Source of the DNA: Candidatus Poseidoniales archaeon
Lineage (GTDB): Archaea > Thermoplasmatota > Poseidoniia > Poseidoniales > Poseidoniaceae
Assembly (NCBI GenBank): GCA_012959845.1
Contig: DUCL01000045.1
Location: forward strand, 1 to 6,452
Length of the DNA: 6,452 nucleotides
Direction: 5' to 3'
Shown: positions 1 through 5,681 of the stretch, piece after piece
Layout of the letters: every line of letters starts with the position of its first letter
Position numbering within the stretch: the stretch's first letter is position 1
The notes under the pieces: model-generated
Seen by the model: only the letters and a program-made list of their open reading frames with translations
What the model was told of the DNA's origin: nothing
The model's database searches: none
Made by a program: the position numbers and the translations under genes

Positions 1-1100
1 TTACAAATCGTTTCTCTTAATTTGCTAGGAATTCCTGTTTCTTCAATTTGGTCAGTAGCTGCATTGTACTTCCAAATGATATTGAGACGAGGTTTATCCC
101 CTTCCATTCCAGCAATTTCTGCAACTTCAGTGATTTTACGAGTTGTTTTTCCATTGACGTGAAGACGTGCTTGAATGATTATCAAATCAAGTCCAGAAAG
201 CATGATCGGTGGAACATTCATAGGAGGATTTATCATTCTTGTAACTGTTTCTTGGGCAGTATTAGCGTGCAGAGAACCGAATGAACCATCGTGTCCAGTA
301 TTCATTGCAGTCAATAGAGTTGCACATTCAGGACCACGCACTTCACCGACAATTATTCTATCAGGGCGCATACGCAATGATGATTTCAAACAATCATTCA
401 TATCGACTTCAGGAGTACCGTCAGGCCTCTCTCTTCTGGTCTCCATTCTCAACCAATGGTCATGATAAACTTGCAATTCAGCAGTATCTTCTACCGTTAG
501 CAAGCGTCTTGACCATGGAATAAACATTCCCATACAGTTTAGAGTAGTAGTTTTACCAGAACCTGTACCACCTGCAATTACGAAATTCGCAGGTCGGCTA
601 TCCAATCCTTCAATCCAAACCCACATCATTGCTGCAAGTCTCGAATTAACAGTTCCAAAGCGAACCAAATCAACTATGGTGAGTGGGTCTTCCTTGAACT
701 TTCTAATTGTCAGTGTTGGGCCATCTGGAGTGACTGGAGGAATTGTTCCATTTACACGGGAACCATCAGGTAATCTTCCATCAAAAATTGGAACCATACC
801 AGGTCCATCTCCTAATGGAACATTGGTAAATGCTGCAATATTTTTAGCAATTTGTAATCCTTCTCCATCTTCAATCCAGATATTTGTCCTACACATCCCA
901 TGTTCTCTGTGAGCGATTTTAACGCATTGTGCGCCACCATTATACATCACTTCTTCAAGAGCATCATCTTCCAAAAGGACTTGCAAATCGCCATAAGGAT
1001 TGGGTTCAACTGCACCTTCGACATGGTAAATCGGGGAAGGATGATTTTCTTCCATGTAAATCGTTACTCTTCCGTATTGTTCTAATATTTTCTCAGACAT
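1..1100 (-). CDS. Type II/IV secretion system ATPase (TadA/FlaI-like), C-terminus cut by window edge
   Basis: This is the cytoplasmic hexameric ATPase that would power assembly of a type IV pilus-like filament. The frame is open from the ATG at 1100 to the left edge with no stop, giving 366 visible residues. An N-terminal domain (about residues 37-75, with the family-like stretch LEEVMYNG) precedes the RecA-like core. The Walker A motif GGTGSGKT is at 177-184, an Asp-box-like VEDTAE is around 203-208, Walker B with its glutamate (IIVGEVRG, E253) is near 249-256, and the His box is GHDGS...LHANT at 269-281. All catalytic elements are intact. The start lies one base after the stop of the upstream T2SF gene, with GGTGGCGG before it as a weak ribosome binding site, so the two are probably translationally coupled. 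Two T2SF partners next door favour a Tad/Epd-like pilus over an archaellum, which normally has one FlaJ. The subfamily is an inference; the family is clear. Confidence 0.95.
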   Translation of the reverse strand, partial: MSEKILEQYGRVTIYMEENHPSPIYHVEGAVEPNPYGDLQVLLEDDALEEVMYNGGAQCVKIAHREHGMCRTNIWIEDGEGLQIAKNIAAFTNVPLGDGPGMVPIFDGRLPDGSRVNGTIPPVTPDGPTLTIRKFKEDPLTIVDLVRFGTVNSRLAAMMWVWIEGLDSRPANFVIAGGTGSGKTTTLNCMGMFIPWSRRLLTVEDTAELQVYHDHWLRMETRRERPDGTPEVDMNDCLKSSLRMRPDRIIVGEVRGPECATLLTAMNTGHDGSFGSLHANTAQETVTRMINPPMNVPPIMLSGLDLIIIQARLHVNGKTTRKITEVAEIAGMEGDKPRLNIIWKYNAATDQIEETGIPSKLRETIC

Positions 1101-1101
1101 T

Positions 1102-1836
1102 TCAACCGCCACCTATTGCCTTTACAGCACCTAAATACAATCCCATCGATATTGCCATCCACAATGGCAAGAACCACAAATAACTCTTCAAACGACCTAG
1201 CATTCTACCAGAGACGCCTACTCCCACTGCTGAAGCAGCAGCAAAGAATGTGCCAAATGTGGAATTGAAATCATCTAACTTGAATCCGGAACTCGCTGGT
1301 GCGAAAAGGCCAACGATAAATGCGATAAGTCCAGGAAGACCGATAGAGACGAACATTATGATAAGAATACCCCTTCCCAATAATTCATTTTCTCTTCTGT
1401 TGATTAAATCGTTTAGTCTCTCATAATCATGACTTAAACTTTCAAGAATTACTTGCAATGGTGCGTCTTGGTCCATCGCTGTTTCAATTAGCATCATCAC
1501 TCTTTGTACCTGTGACGATCTTGTTTTCGCTGAAAAAGATGTTAATGCGGAATTAATATCCGAAGCATGACTTTCTTCTAATGTTTGTTTCAATAATTCA
1601 CTGAGCAAACCTGGCATGTTTTTTGCTTGCTCCATCATCGCCTCTTGCAAACCATGTCCTGCACCAACTGAACTAGCTAATGACTCAAGTAATCCAGGTA
1701 GAGAATTCTCTATTTTTCTCCTCCGGTTTCGCTCTATCATCGGAGGGATGCCACCACCTGCAATGGCAATTCCTATTACACCCAAATAGAGTAACAAAGG
1801 TTCACTGTTGAAGGCTTCTAGGAAACGGAAAAGCAT
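1102..1836 (-). CDS. T2SF-domain membrane platform protein, TadB-like
   Basis: This 244-residue inner-membrane platform protein would couple the secretion ATPase to filament assembly. A hydrophobic segment lies near residues 13-33. A basic patch (RNRRRK, 36-41) and a cytoplasmic helical T2SF domain of about 43-150 follow, including LPGLLESLASSVGAGHGLQEA, which is typical of the fold. The C-terminal membrane segments are at about 155-178, 194-210 (weaker) and 218-240. The pattern of N-terminal anchor, helical domain and C-terminal hydrophobic hairpins matches TadB-class proteins. The ATG at 1836 comes four bases after the stop of the preceding T2SF gene. The upstream AGGA is rather far away, so initiation probably relies on coupling. 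The ATPase follows after one base. TadB and TadC are close relatives, so which paralog this is cannot be settled by eye. Confidence 0.88.
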   Translation of the reverse strand: MLFRFLEAFNSEPLLLYLGVIGIAIAGGGIPPMIERNRRRKIENSLPGLLESLASSVGAGHGLQEAMMEQAKNMPGLLSELLKQTLEESHASDINSALTSFSAKTRSSQVQRVMMLIETAMDQDAPLQVILESLSHDYERLNDLINRRENELLGRGILIIMFVSIGLPGLIAFIVGLFAPASSGFKLDDFNSTFGTFFAAASAVGVGVSGRMLGRLKSYLWFLPLWMAISMGLYLGAVKAIGGG

Positions 1837-1840
1837 ATTA

Positions 1841-2422
1841 TCACAATCCTGGGTCCTTTGTGTGGGCCTTCAAGCCGATGAAAAACATACCAACTAAAGT
1901 GAGAACCAACCCACCATTCACTACTGACTTTATCAAATCAGGGTCGGGAATTGACATAAATGCTGCAATGTCGCCAGTCAATAATTGTGGAATTAGGCCA
2001 GCAATTGACAAAATAATTGGACCTATCATGCCAATTGAAAGTAATGTTTCAGGAACGCCCCCGAGTTCTTCAATATATTTTTTGACTTCTTCTGCCCTTT
2101 CTTCTTCCAGCCTCGAACCTTGTTTTCTCAAAGTTTCAACGATGTCGGTATTTTGTGTTACGTTATTGTATAGAGTATTCAATAATCTACGGTAACCATC
2201 AGATTCTGCAAGATTCATCATACTTTTTATCTCATATTCAATACCGCGCGATTTGCCACTTGACAATCTCTTCATTATTTGAGAAAAATCTTCACTGATT
2301 ATTCCATAACCGCCTTGACCGATTGTGTGTAATGCTGCTTCAAGACCTACTCCTGAGGACATTAATACATCAAGAGTTCGAATGACATAGAGACCTTCTC
2401 TCTTTTCATCCAAAATCCTCAT
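1841..2422 (-). CDS. Short T2SF-domain membrane platform protein, TadC-like
   Basis: This 193-residue protein consists of a T2SF domain and two C-terminal membrane segments, and would be the second subunit of the pilus inner-membrane platform. The soluble helical part covers about residues 13-125. It has the family-typical SSGVGLEAALHTIG near the start and a charged helix, RLEEERAEEVKKYIEELGG, just before the first membrane segment (about 126-148). The second segment is at about 166-185. It lacks the N-terminal membrane anchors that many TadB/TadC proteins carry, so it is a compact form of roughly two thirds the usual length. The ATG at 2422 is well supported: GAGGTGA (2433-2427) sits four bases upstream and overlaps the TGA stop of the preceding gene, which points to coupled translation. 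The next T2SF gene begins four bases after this stop. Confidence 0.88.
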   Translation of the reverse strand: MRILDEKREGLYVIRTLDVLMSSGVGLEAALHTIGQGGYGIISEDFSQIMKRLSSGKSRGIEYEIKSMMNLAESDGYRRLLNTLYNNVTQNTDIVETLRKQGSRLEEERAEEVKKYIEELGGVPETLLSIGMIGPIILSIAGLIPQLLTGDIAAFMSIPDPDLIKSVVNGGLVLTLVGMFFIGLKAHTKDPGL

Positions 2423-2426
2423 CTAT

Positions 2427-2433
2427 TCACCTC
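2427..2433 (-). promoter_or_regulatory. Shine-Dalgarno site of the short T2SF gene, overlapping the upstream stop codon
   Basis: On the minus strand the site reads GAGGTGA, a near-perfect match to the archaeal anti-Shine-Dalgarno sequence, four bases before the ATG at 2422. Its first two bases belong to the TGA that ends the 117-residue gene. Termination of one gene and initiation of the next therefore use the same bases, which argues that both are on one transcript. Confidence 0.7.
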
Positions 2434-2785
2434 AAACAATATCTTCAATTAATTCTAGTACGAATGATTCGTTATCACTGTTATATTCCATACTCGCAAA
2501 AACGACCTTTACATCTCTCTCTTCAAATGGATCGTGGATGAATGGCTGTCCGGTTCTAAAGATTGAAATCAAATTTTTATATTCATCAATACCAATTTCT
2601 CCGCTAACCGAATAAACAGTGGATTCAGAGCCTTCGTCATGCAGGTTATCTCCCTCTCCACCTCTAACTATTGTTCTCGTAATTCTACGAGTAAGTTTCA
2701 CTTTAATATCCGTATTTGGTATTCGAATCCAATCTGAACTTGTTGTCCCTGTTGCGGGACGAATGAAGAAATCTATTCCTGCCAT
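2432..2785 (-). CDS. Small protein of unknown function with phage-tail/baseplate-like character
   Basis: This gene encodes 117 residues that I do not firmly recognise. The longest frame begins with TTG at 2827, but the ATG at 2785 has GAGGT six bases upstream and gives a natural N-terminus (MAGIDFFIRP), so I use it. There is no signal peptide, membrane segment or cysteine. The predicted texture is mostly beta: a basic strand region (IKVKLTRRITRTIVRGG, 27-43), a strand with SGEIG (61-65), a helix DEYKNLISIFRTG (67-79), PFIHDPF (81-87), then two strands ending in an acidic tail. That order (glycine-rich turn, 'G.i' strand, short helix, 'G.P..h.P', strand with a closing acidic end) recalls small phage tail or baseplate and gpU-like proteins. 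This rests on pattern memory only. The stop overlaps the ribosome binding site of the T2SF gene, so it appears to lead the secretion operon. A pilus-accessory role is an equally open possibility. Confidence 0.8.
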   Translation of the reverse strand: MAGIDFFIRPATGTTSSDWIRIPNTDIKVKLTRRITRTIVRGGEGDNLHDEGSESTVYSVSGEIGIDEYKNLISIFRTGQPFIHDPFEERDVKVVFASMEYNSDNESFVLELIEDIV

Positions 2786-2791
2786 GCTGTG

Positions 2792-2796
2792 ACCTC
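2792..2796 (-). promoter_or_regulatory. Shine-Dalgarno site that decides the start of the 117-residue gene
   Basis: GAGGT on the minus strand lies six bases before the ATG at 2785, which is good spacing. No comparable motif precedes the upstream TTG at 2827. The ten bases TGATAGAGGT around it are identical to those at the RPA start. Confidence 0.65.
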
Positions 2797-2847
2797 TATC
2801 ACAGGCACGACCCGAGCGGGTATTCAATGTGTTGGATTGTCAATCAC

Positions 2848-3774
2848 TTATTCAACTATTTTGAACCAACCAAATCTAGGCTCATGAATGACTCCTCTTT
2901 CTGATAATTCATCTAACATCGCTTCGCTATCTTGACGCGAAAAACCTCTCGCATTGGCATTACTAAGCACTGCATCAAAGTCAACACCATCGCCTTGGTC
3001 AAGATGACGGATTATCGTTAACGCACATTCTTCTAAATCGGAGCCTTCTGAACCACCTTCATCTTCATCAGCCGATGATAAATTGGGGGTTGGCACCGCT
3101 GTTGTCGCGTTGGCCATTTTACCCTCTGCGATATCTAATGCCTGCATTACATTCAATTTGTATTGCTCCAAATCAATTTCTCCATAGTGATTTCTGGATG
3201 TTACTAGCCCATCTACCAGATTTGCCGGAATACTATCGCTTGATGCATATGCTTGTTGTGTTGGCTCTAATTCTAAAGATGCCGAGAATGCATTCATCCT
3301 ATCAATAGTACCTTGGCAAGCACGTGTTATCCAATTTGCATATGTCTTTCCGTCAATGATGCACGCTTCTTCAGGTCGTAGTGAAGTATAGACAGCGCCT
3401 TCTTCTGTTTGGTACCATCGTGCCTTAGCGACCATCAATATCAACTCCGGTTCGCCCGCTTCAATTTTTTCAGTTAGTGCCACCGTTAATTCGCGCATTG
3501 ATTCACTGGCATAATCTCCTACTGAGAAATAATGCTGACCTGATGGGTCGCGTAATTGGCCTTGATACATAGTGGAACCATTTGCGGTTTCACGTATTTC
3601 CAATCTCTCCAATAATCCAGCGACTATTACACGATTCACCTTTGCCCCTAATTTTGTAATGACAAAGGAAGGATCAAATTCTCCAGACCCCTTTTCGTTA
3701 AGGGTAGCATCCCTAAACTCTGATGCGAGCATATGCCATGCTGGTTGACGCTTTGCTCTTGGTGATGCCTGCAT
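2848..3774 (-). CDS. RPA-associated protein (OB fold plus C-terminal winged helix)
   Basis: This 308-residue protein resembles the archaeal RPA-associated family (COG3390 type), which works with RPA on single-stranded DNA in replication and repair. An OB-fold domain spans about residues 36-142 (VNRVIVAGLLERLEI, then QGQLRDPSGQHYFSVGDY, then ELILMVAKARWYQ). A helical stretch runs from about 143-215 (KTYANWITRACQGTIDRM). An acidic, low-complexity linker (about 222-246, ADEDEGGSEGSDLEE) leads to a compact C-terminal domain (247-308), which reads as a winged helix: helices ALTIIRHLD, DFDAVLSNANARG and SEAMLDELSERG, then the wing VIHEPRFGWFKIV. OB fold plus winged helix is also the layout of eukaryotic RPA32. 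The frame extends to a TTG at 3777, but I start at the ATG at 3774, which overlaps the RPA stop as TGATG and has a G-run (3787-3781) six bases upstream. Coupled translation with RPA supports a shared complex. Confidence 0.88.
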   Translation of the reverse strand: MQASPRAKRQPAWHMLASEFRDATLNEKGSGEFDPSFVITKLGAKVNRVIVAGLLERLEIRETANGSTMYQGQLRDPSGQHYFSVGDYASESMRELTVALTEKIEAGEPELILMVAKARWYQTEEGAVYTSLRPEEACIIDGKTYANWITRACQGTIDRMNAFSASLELEPTQQAYASSDSIPANLVDGLVTSRNHYGEIDLEQYKLNVMQALDIAEGKMANATTAVPTPNLSSADEDEGGSEGSDLEECALTIIRHLDQGDGVDFDAVLSNANARGFSRQDSEAMLDELSERGVIHEPRFGWFKIVE

Positions 3775-5468
3775 CAATTAACCCCCCATTGCGCTCTAAT
3801 TTCAGTTGCTTTCATCTCAGCATCCTCCTCTACAAGTTCGGCACTATCAGCCAACATCATGCCACCTTGTTCATCAACGATTGTTCGCCCGGAAGCACGA
3901 ATATTTCTCCCCAACATCTTTGATCTAAGAGTTTGCACAAAATCTGACTGTCCATTTGAAGAAATCTCAGTACTGAGGTCATCTTCTGTCATTGCAAGGA
4001 GACCTAAACTTCCTTCCTTGTTAATTAGTAAGGACATACTTGCTAACCCGTCGTCAATCACCAACCTCATTCTAACATCTGTATTGCCAGCATTTGCATC
4101 ATGTGTTGCACAATGGCCATCTCTCAGCACCCTCCTGCATTCTGTACATCTTTGAATAAATCCGGAATCTTCTCTAACACTTACCACGATTGCCTCGGTT
4201 GAAACGCCGACCCTACTTGCTCCTGTGGCTAATTCATTGAGCACTACTTCCACTGTTTGTGTACTAAAATCAATATCTTCATCCCAAGGTGATGTTTCCA
4301 AAATTTCAACTTGATCTGCATTATCAACAGTAATATCTGGTATTCCTTGCCATGCTCTAACTCTAACGCCCTTCAACCTTACAGTGATTGGTAAATTATT
4401 CTCATCAATAGGCAAATCTTCCCAGGCGCTCATTCTACATCGACCGGTTGGGTCTGCAATTTGTCCAGACCAAAGGTACTTTTCAACACCATCTCTTGTG
4501 AAAGTTCTCTTCGCCCATTCAGTGATTTGAACAACTGCATCAACATCTCTTGACCCATCTCGCAAATCACTAATCGTCAAGACTGTTTGTACGGATAATG
4601 TTTCAGTATCTGCAAAATTCTTGTCATGGAATAATTCAACTTTTGTTGTTCTACCAAAATTTAATTCAGGTGTATCTCTGAACGTACGAACTTGAGCTCC
4701 ATCGATTTTTATTAATGCACCAACTTCATGTTCAAATGACTCCCAAGATAGGAAACCTATCGTTCCAGATTCATCAGCCAATCTTCCTCGGACGATATCT
4801 ATTGAACCAGAGCCATCTTTTTTGTGTATTTGGTCTTCTCTTGAGGAGATAACTCTACCGACAACACAGACATAGCCGTCACTTGGAAGTGTAGCGATAT
4901 CTTGGGCTTCCCCCGGTGCTACAACTGCCCTTGTTCCTTCACGAATAACAACTACTCGTGAAGATTGATTGATATTCAGAGACATTTTTCCTTGATATTC
5001 GTTTACAGAAACACCTTCAAGTCTTACGATTGAACCAGGTGCAAGATTTGGACTCGGCGCCCAATCTTTGTATTCCCAGCGATTTTTATCTCCATTTTCT
5101 GCCCAAGGGTTATCTTCTAACAAGCCGAAAGCAATTTGTTTTTGCTCACCTCGGATTGTTTGTTCACGCATATTGTGTGAAATAATTTCAACTTCAATTT
5201 CAATTTCCTTATCATCTGCCTTCAATTCACTCAAACGTTCAACTTTCTTTGTCGCTCTCGACTTGGATGAGGAGGAACCACTAGACCTAGTGCTTGGCAC
5301 TGACTTAGAACTGTTTAGACTTCGAATAATAGATCTCATCGAGTCCTGAGGAGGAATTTTGAAATCATCTTGGTACTTCAAAAATGCAGCAGCAATTGTT
5401 TCGGAATCTACGTCTGGACATTCCTTTTGTACTGCTGTAATGTAGGTATCAAACTGTCCATCTGACAT
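3774..5468 (-). CDS. rpa: Replication protein A, multi-OB-fold single-stranded DNA-binding protein with zinc finger
   Basis: This 564-residue single-stranded DNA-binding protein would coat ssDNA during replication, repair and recombination. An N-terminal helical region (1-50, with KYQDDFKIPPQDSMRSIIRSL typical of archaeal RPA) is followed by a serine-rich linker (52-72). OB folds lie at about 75-175, 195-282 and 295-392. The fourth, at about 405-555, carries a zinc finger C441-X2-C444-X8-C453-X2-H456 (CTEC...GHCATH), like the RPA70 DBD-C and archaeal RPA fingers. Repeated motifs such as RLADESGTIGFLSWE and QIADPTGRCRMSAWE mark equivalent strands in OB2 and OB3. The frame reaches up to an ATG at 5492, but GAGGTG (5480-5475) sits six bases before the ATG at 5468 and gives the better N-terminus. 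The gene's stop overlaps the start of the RPA-associated protein. A palindrome and a candidate promoter lie upstream. Confidence 0.95.
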   Translation of the reverse strand: MSDGQFDTYITAVQKECPDVDSETIAAAFLKYQDDFKIPPQDSMRSIIRSLNSSKSVPSTRSSGSSSSKSRATKKVERLSELKADDKEIEIEVEIISHNMREQTIRGEQKQIAFGLLEDNPWAENGDKNRWEYKDWAPSPNLAPGSIVRLEGVSVNEYQGKMSLNINQSSRVVVIREGTRAVVAPGEAQDIATLPSDGYVCVVGRVISSREDQIHKKDGSGSIDIVRGRLADESGTIGFLSWESFEHEVGALIKIDGAQVRTFRDTPELNFGRTTKVELFHDKNFADTETLSVQTVLTISDLRDGSRDVDAVVQITEWAKRTFTRDGVEKYLWSGQIADPTGRCRMSAWEDLPIDENNLPITVRLKGVRVRAWQGIPDITVDNADQVEILETSPWDEDIDFSTQTVEVVLNELATGASRVGVSTEAIVVSVREDSGFIQRCTECRRVLRDGHCATHDANAGNTDVRMRLVIDDGLASMSLLINKEGSLGLLAMTEDDLSTEISSNGQSDFVQTLRSKMLGRNIRASGRTIVDEQGGMMLADSAELVEEDAEMKATEIRAQWGVN

Positions 5469-5474
5469 ATTTGA

Positions 5475-5480
5475 CACCTC
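5475..5480 (-). promoter_or_regulatory. Shine-Dalgarno site that decides the RPA start
   Basis: GAGGTG on the minus strand is six bases before the ATG at 5468. The alternative in-frame ATGs at 5492 and 5486 have no such motif in front of them, so the start at 5468 is preferred. Confidence 0.7.
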
Positions 5481-5501
5481 TATCATTGTCATTCATTAGT
5501 G

Positions 5502-5520
5502 TCCTATTCACTGAATAGGA
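5502..5520. repeat. Perfect 19-bp palindrome in the RPA leader
   Basis: The plus strand reads TCCTATTCA-C-TGAATAGGA, two nine-base arms that are exact reverse complements around one central base. It lies 33 bases upstream of the RPA start codon and 21 bases upstream of its ribosome binding site. It has no T-run after it, so it does not look like a terminator. It could be a binding site for a dimeric regulator. In RNA it could instead form a seven-pair hairpin with a five-base loop near the translation start. Which applies cannot be told from one copy. Confidence 0.75.
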
Positions 5521-5597
5521 TGCGGGCTTTCGTGCGATTTGGTTGAGACTTAACACTCCCTTGACCTCCATGGTTCTATACAACATTGACTACGGCT

Positions 5598-5604
5598 AAT
5601 AAAC
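5598..5604 (-). promoter_or_regulatory. Candidate archaeal TATA box for the rpa operon
   Basis: The minus strand reads TTTATTA, preceded by an A-rich stretch (GTGAAATTG) that could serve as a BRE. Usual archaeal spacing would put transcription start near 5574-5579, giving an RPA leader of about 107 bases that includes the palindrome. A weaker alternative, TTGTATAG, lies near 5576-5583. The call depends on motif likeness and position only. Confidence 0.4.
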
Positions 5605-5611
5605 AATTTCA

Positions 5612-5660
5612 CGAGTCAAATAAGAAAAATGAAAGTAAACAAAGCAATATTGCTATTGTT
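5612..5660 (-). terminator. Likely terminator of the tldE gene
   Basis: About 20 bases after the tldE stop, an inverted repeat (5638-5660) has the perfect core AGCAATATTGCT, flanked by AACAA and TTGTT arms with one bulged base. In the minus-strand direction it is followed by a T-rich tract (about 5640-5612, with TTTACTTTC and ATTTTTCTTATTTG). T-rich tracts terminate archaeal transcription, and the hairpin may assist. The position between tldE and the rpa promoter fits. Confidence 0.45.
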
Positions 5661-5681
5661 GAAATGATATTTTTCCGAACT

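Noticed and set aside
48..912. Several plus-strand open frames of 78-96 codons opposite the ATPase gene.
   Set aside because: They lie antisense to a clearly conserved protein, overlap each other in different frames, and show no family-like sequence or ribosome binding site; they are shadows.
1..1100. Calling the ATPase complete because the minus strand ends in TGTAA at the window edge.
   Set aside because: The TAA is out of frame: the codons from the ATG at 1100 end as ATT TGT AA, so the reading frame runs past the edge.
1860..2195. Plus-strand frame of 111 codons opposite the short T2SF gene.
   Set aside because: It is antisense to a well-supported gene with good translation signals, and its product has no recognisable features.
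2789..2802. GTGA-N6-TCAC inverted repeat whose loop would hold the ribosome binding site of the 117-residue gene.
   Set aside because: Four-base arms are too short to support a regulatory hairpin.
2810..2821. Inverted repeat ACCCG-AG-CGGGT in the gap before the 117-residue gene, considered as a terminator or operator.
   Set aside because: The arms are five bases with a two-base loop and no T-run follows, so chance is a good explanation.
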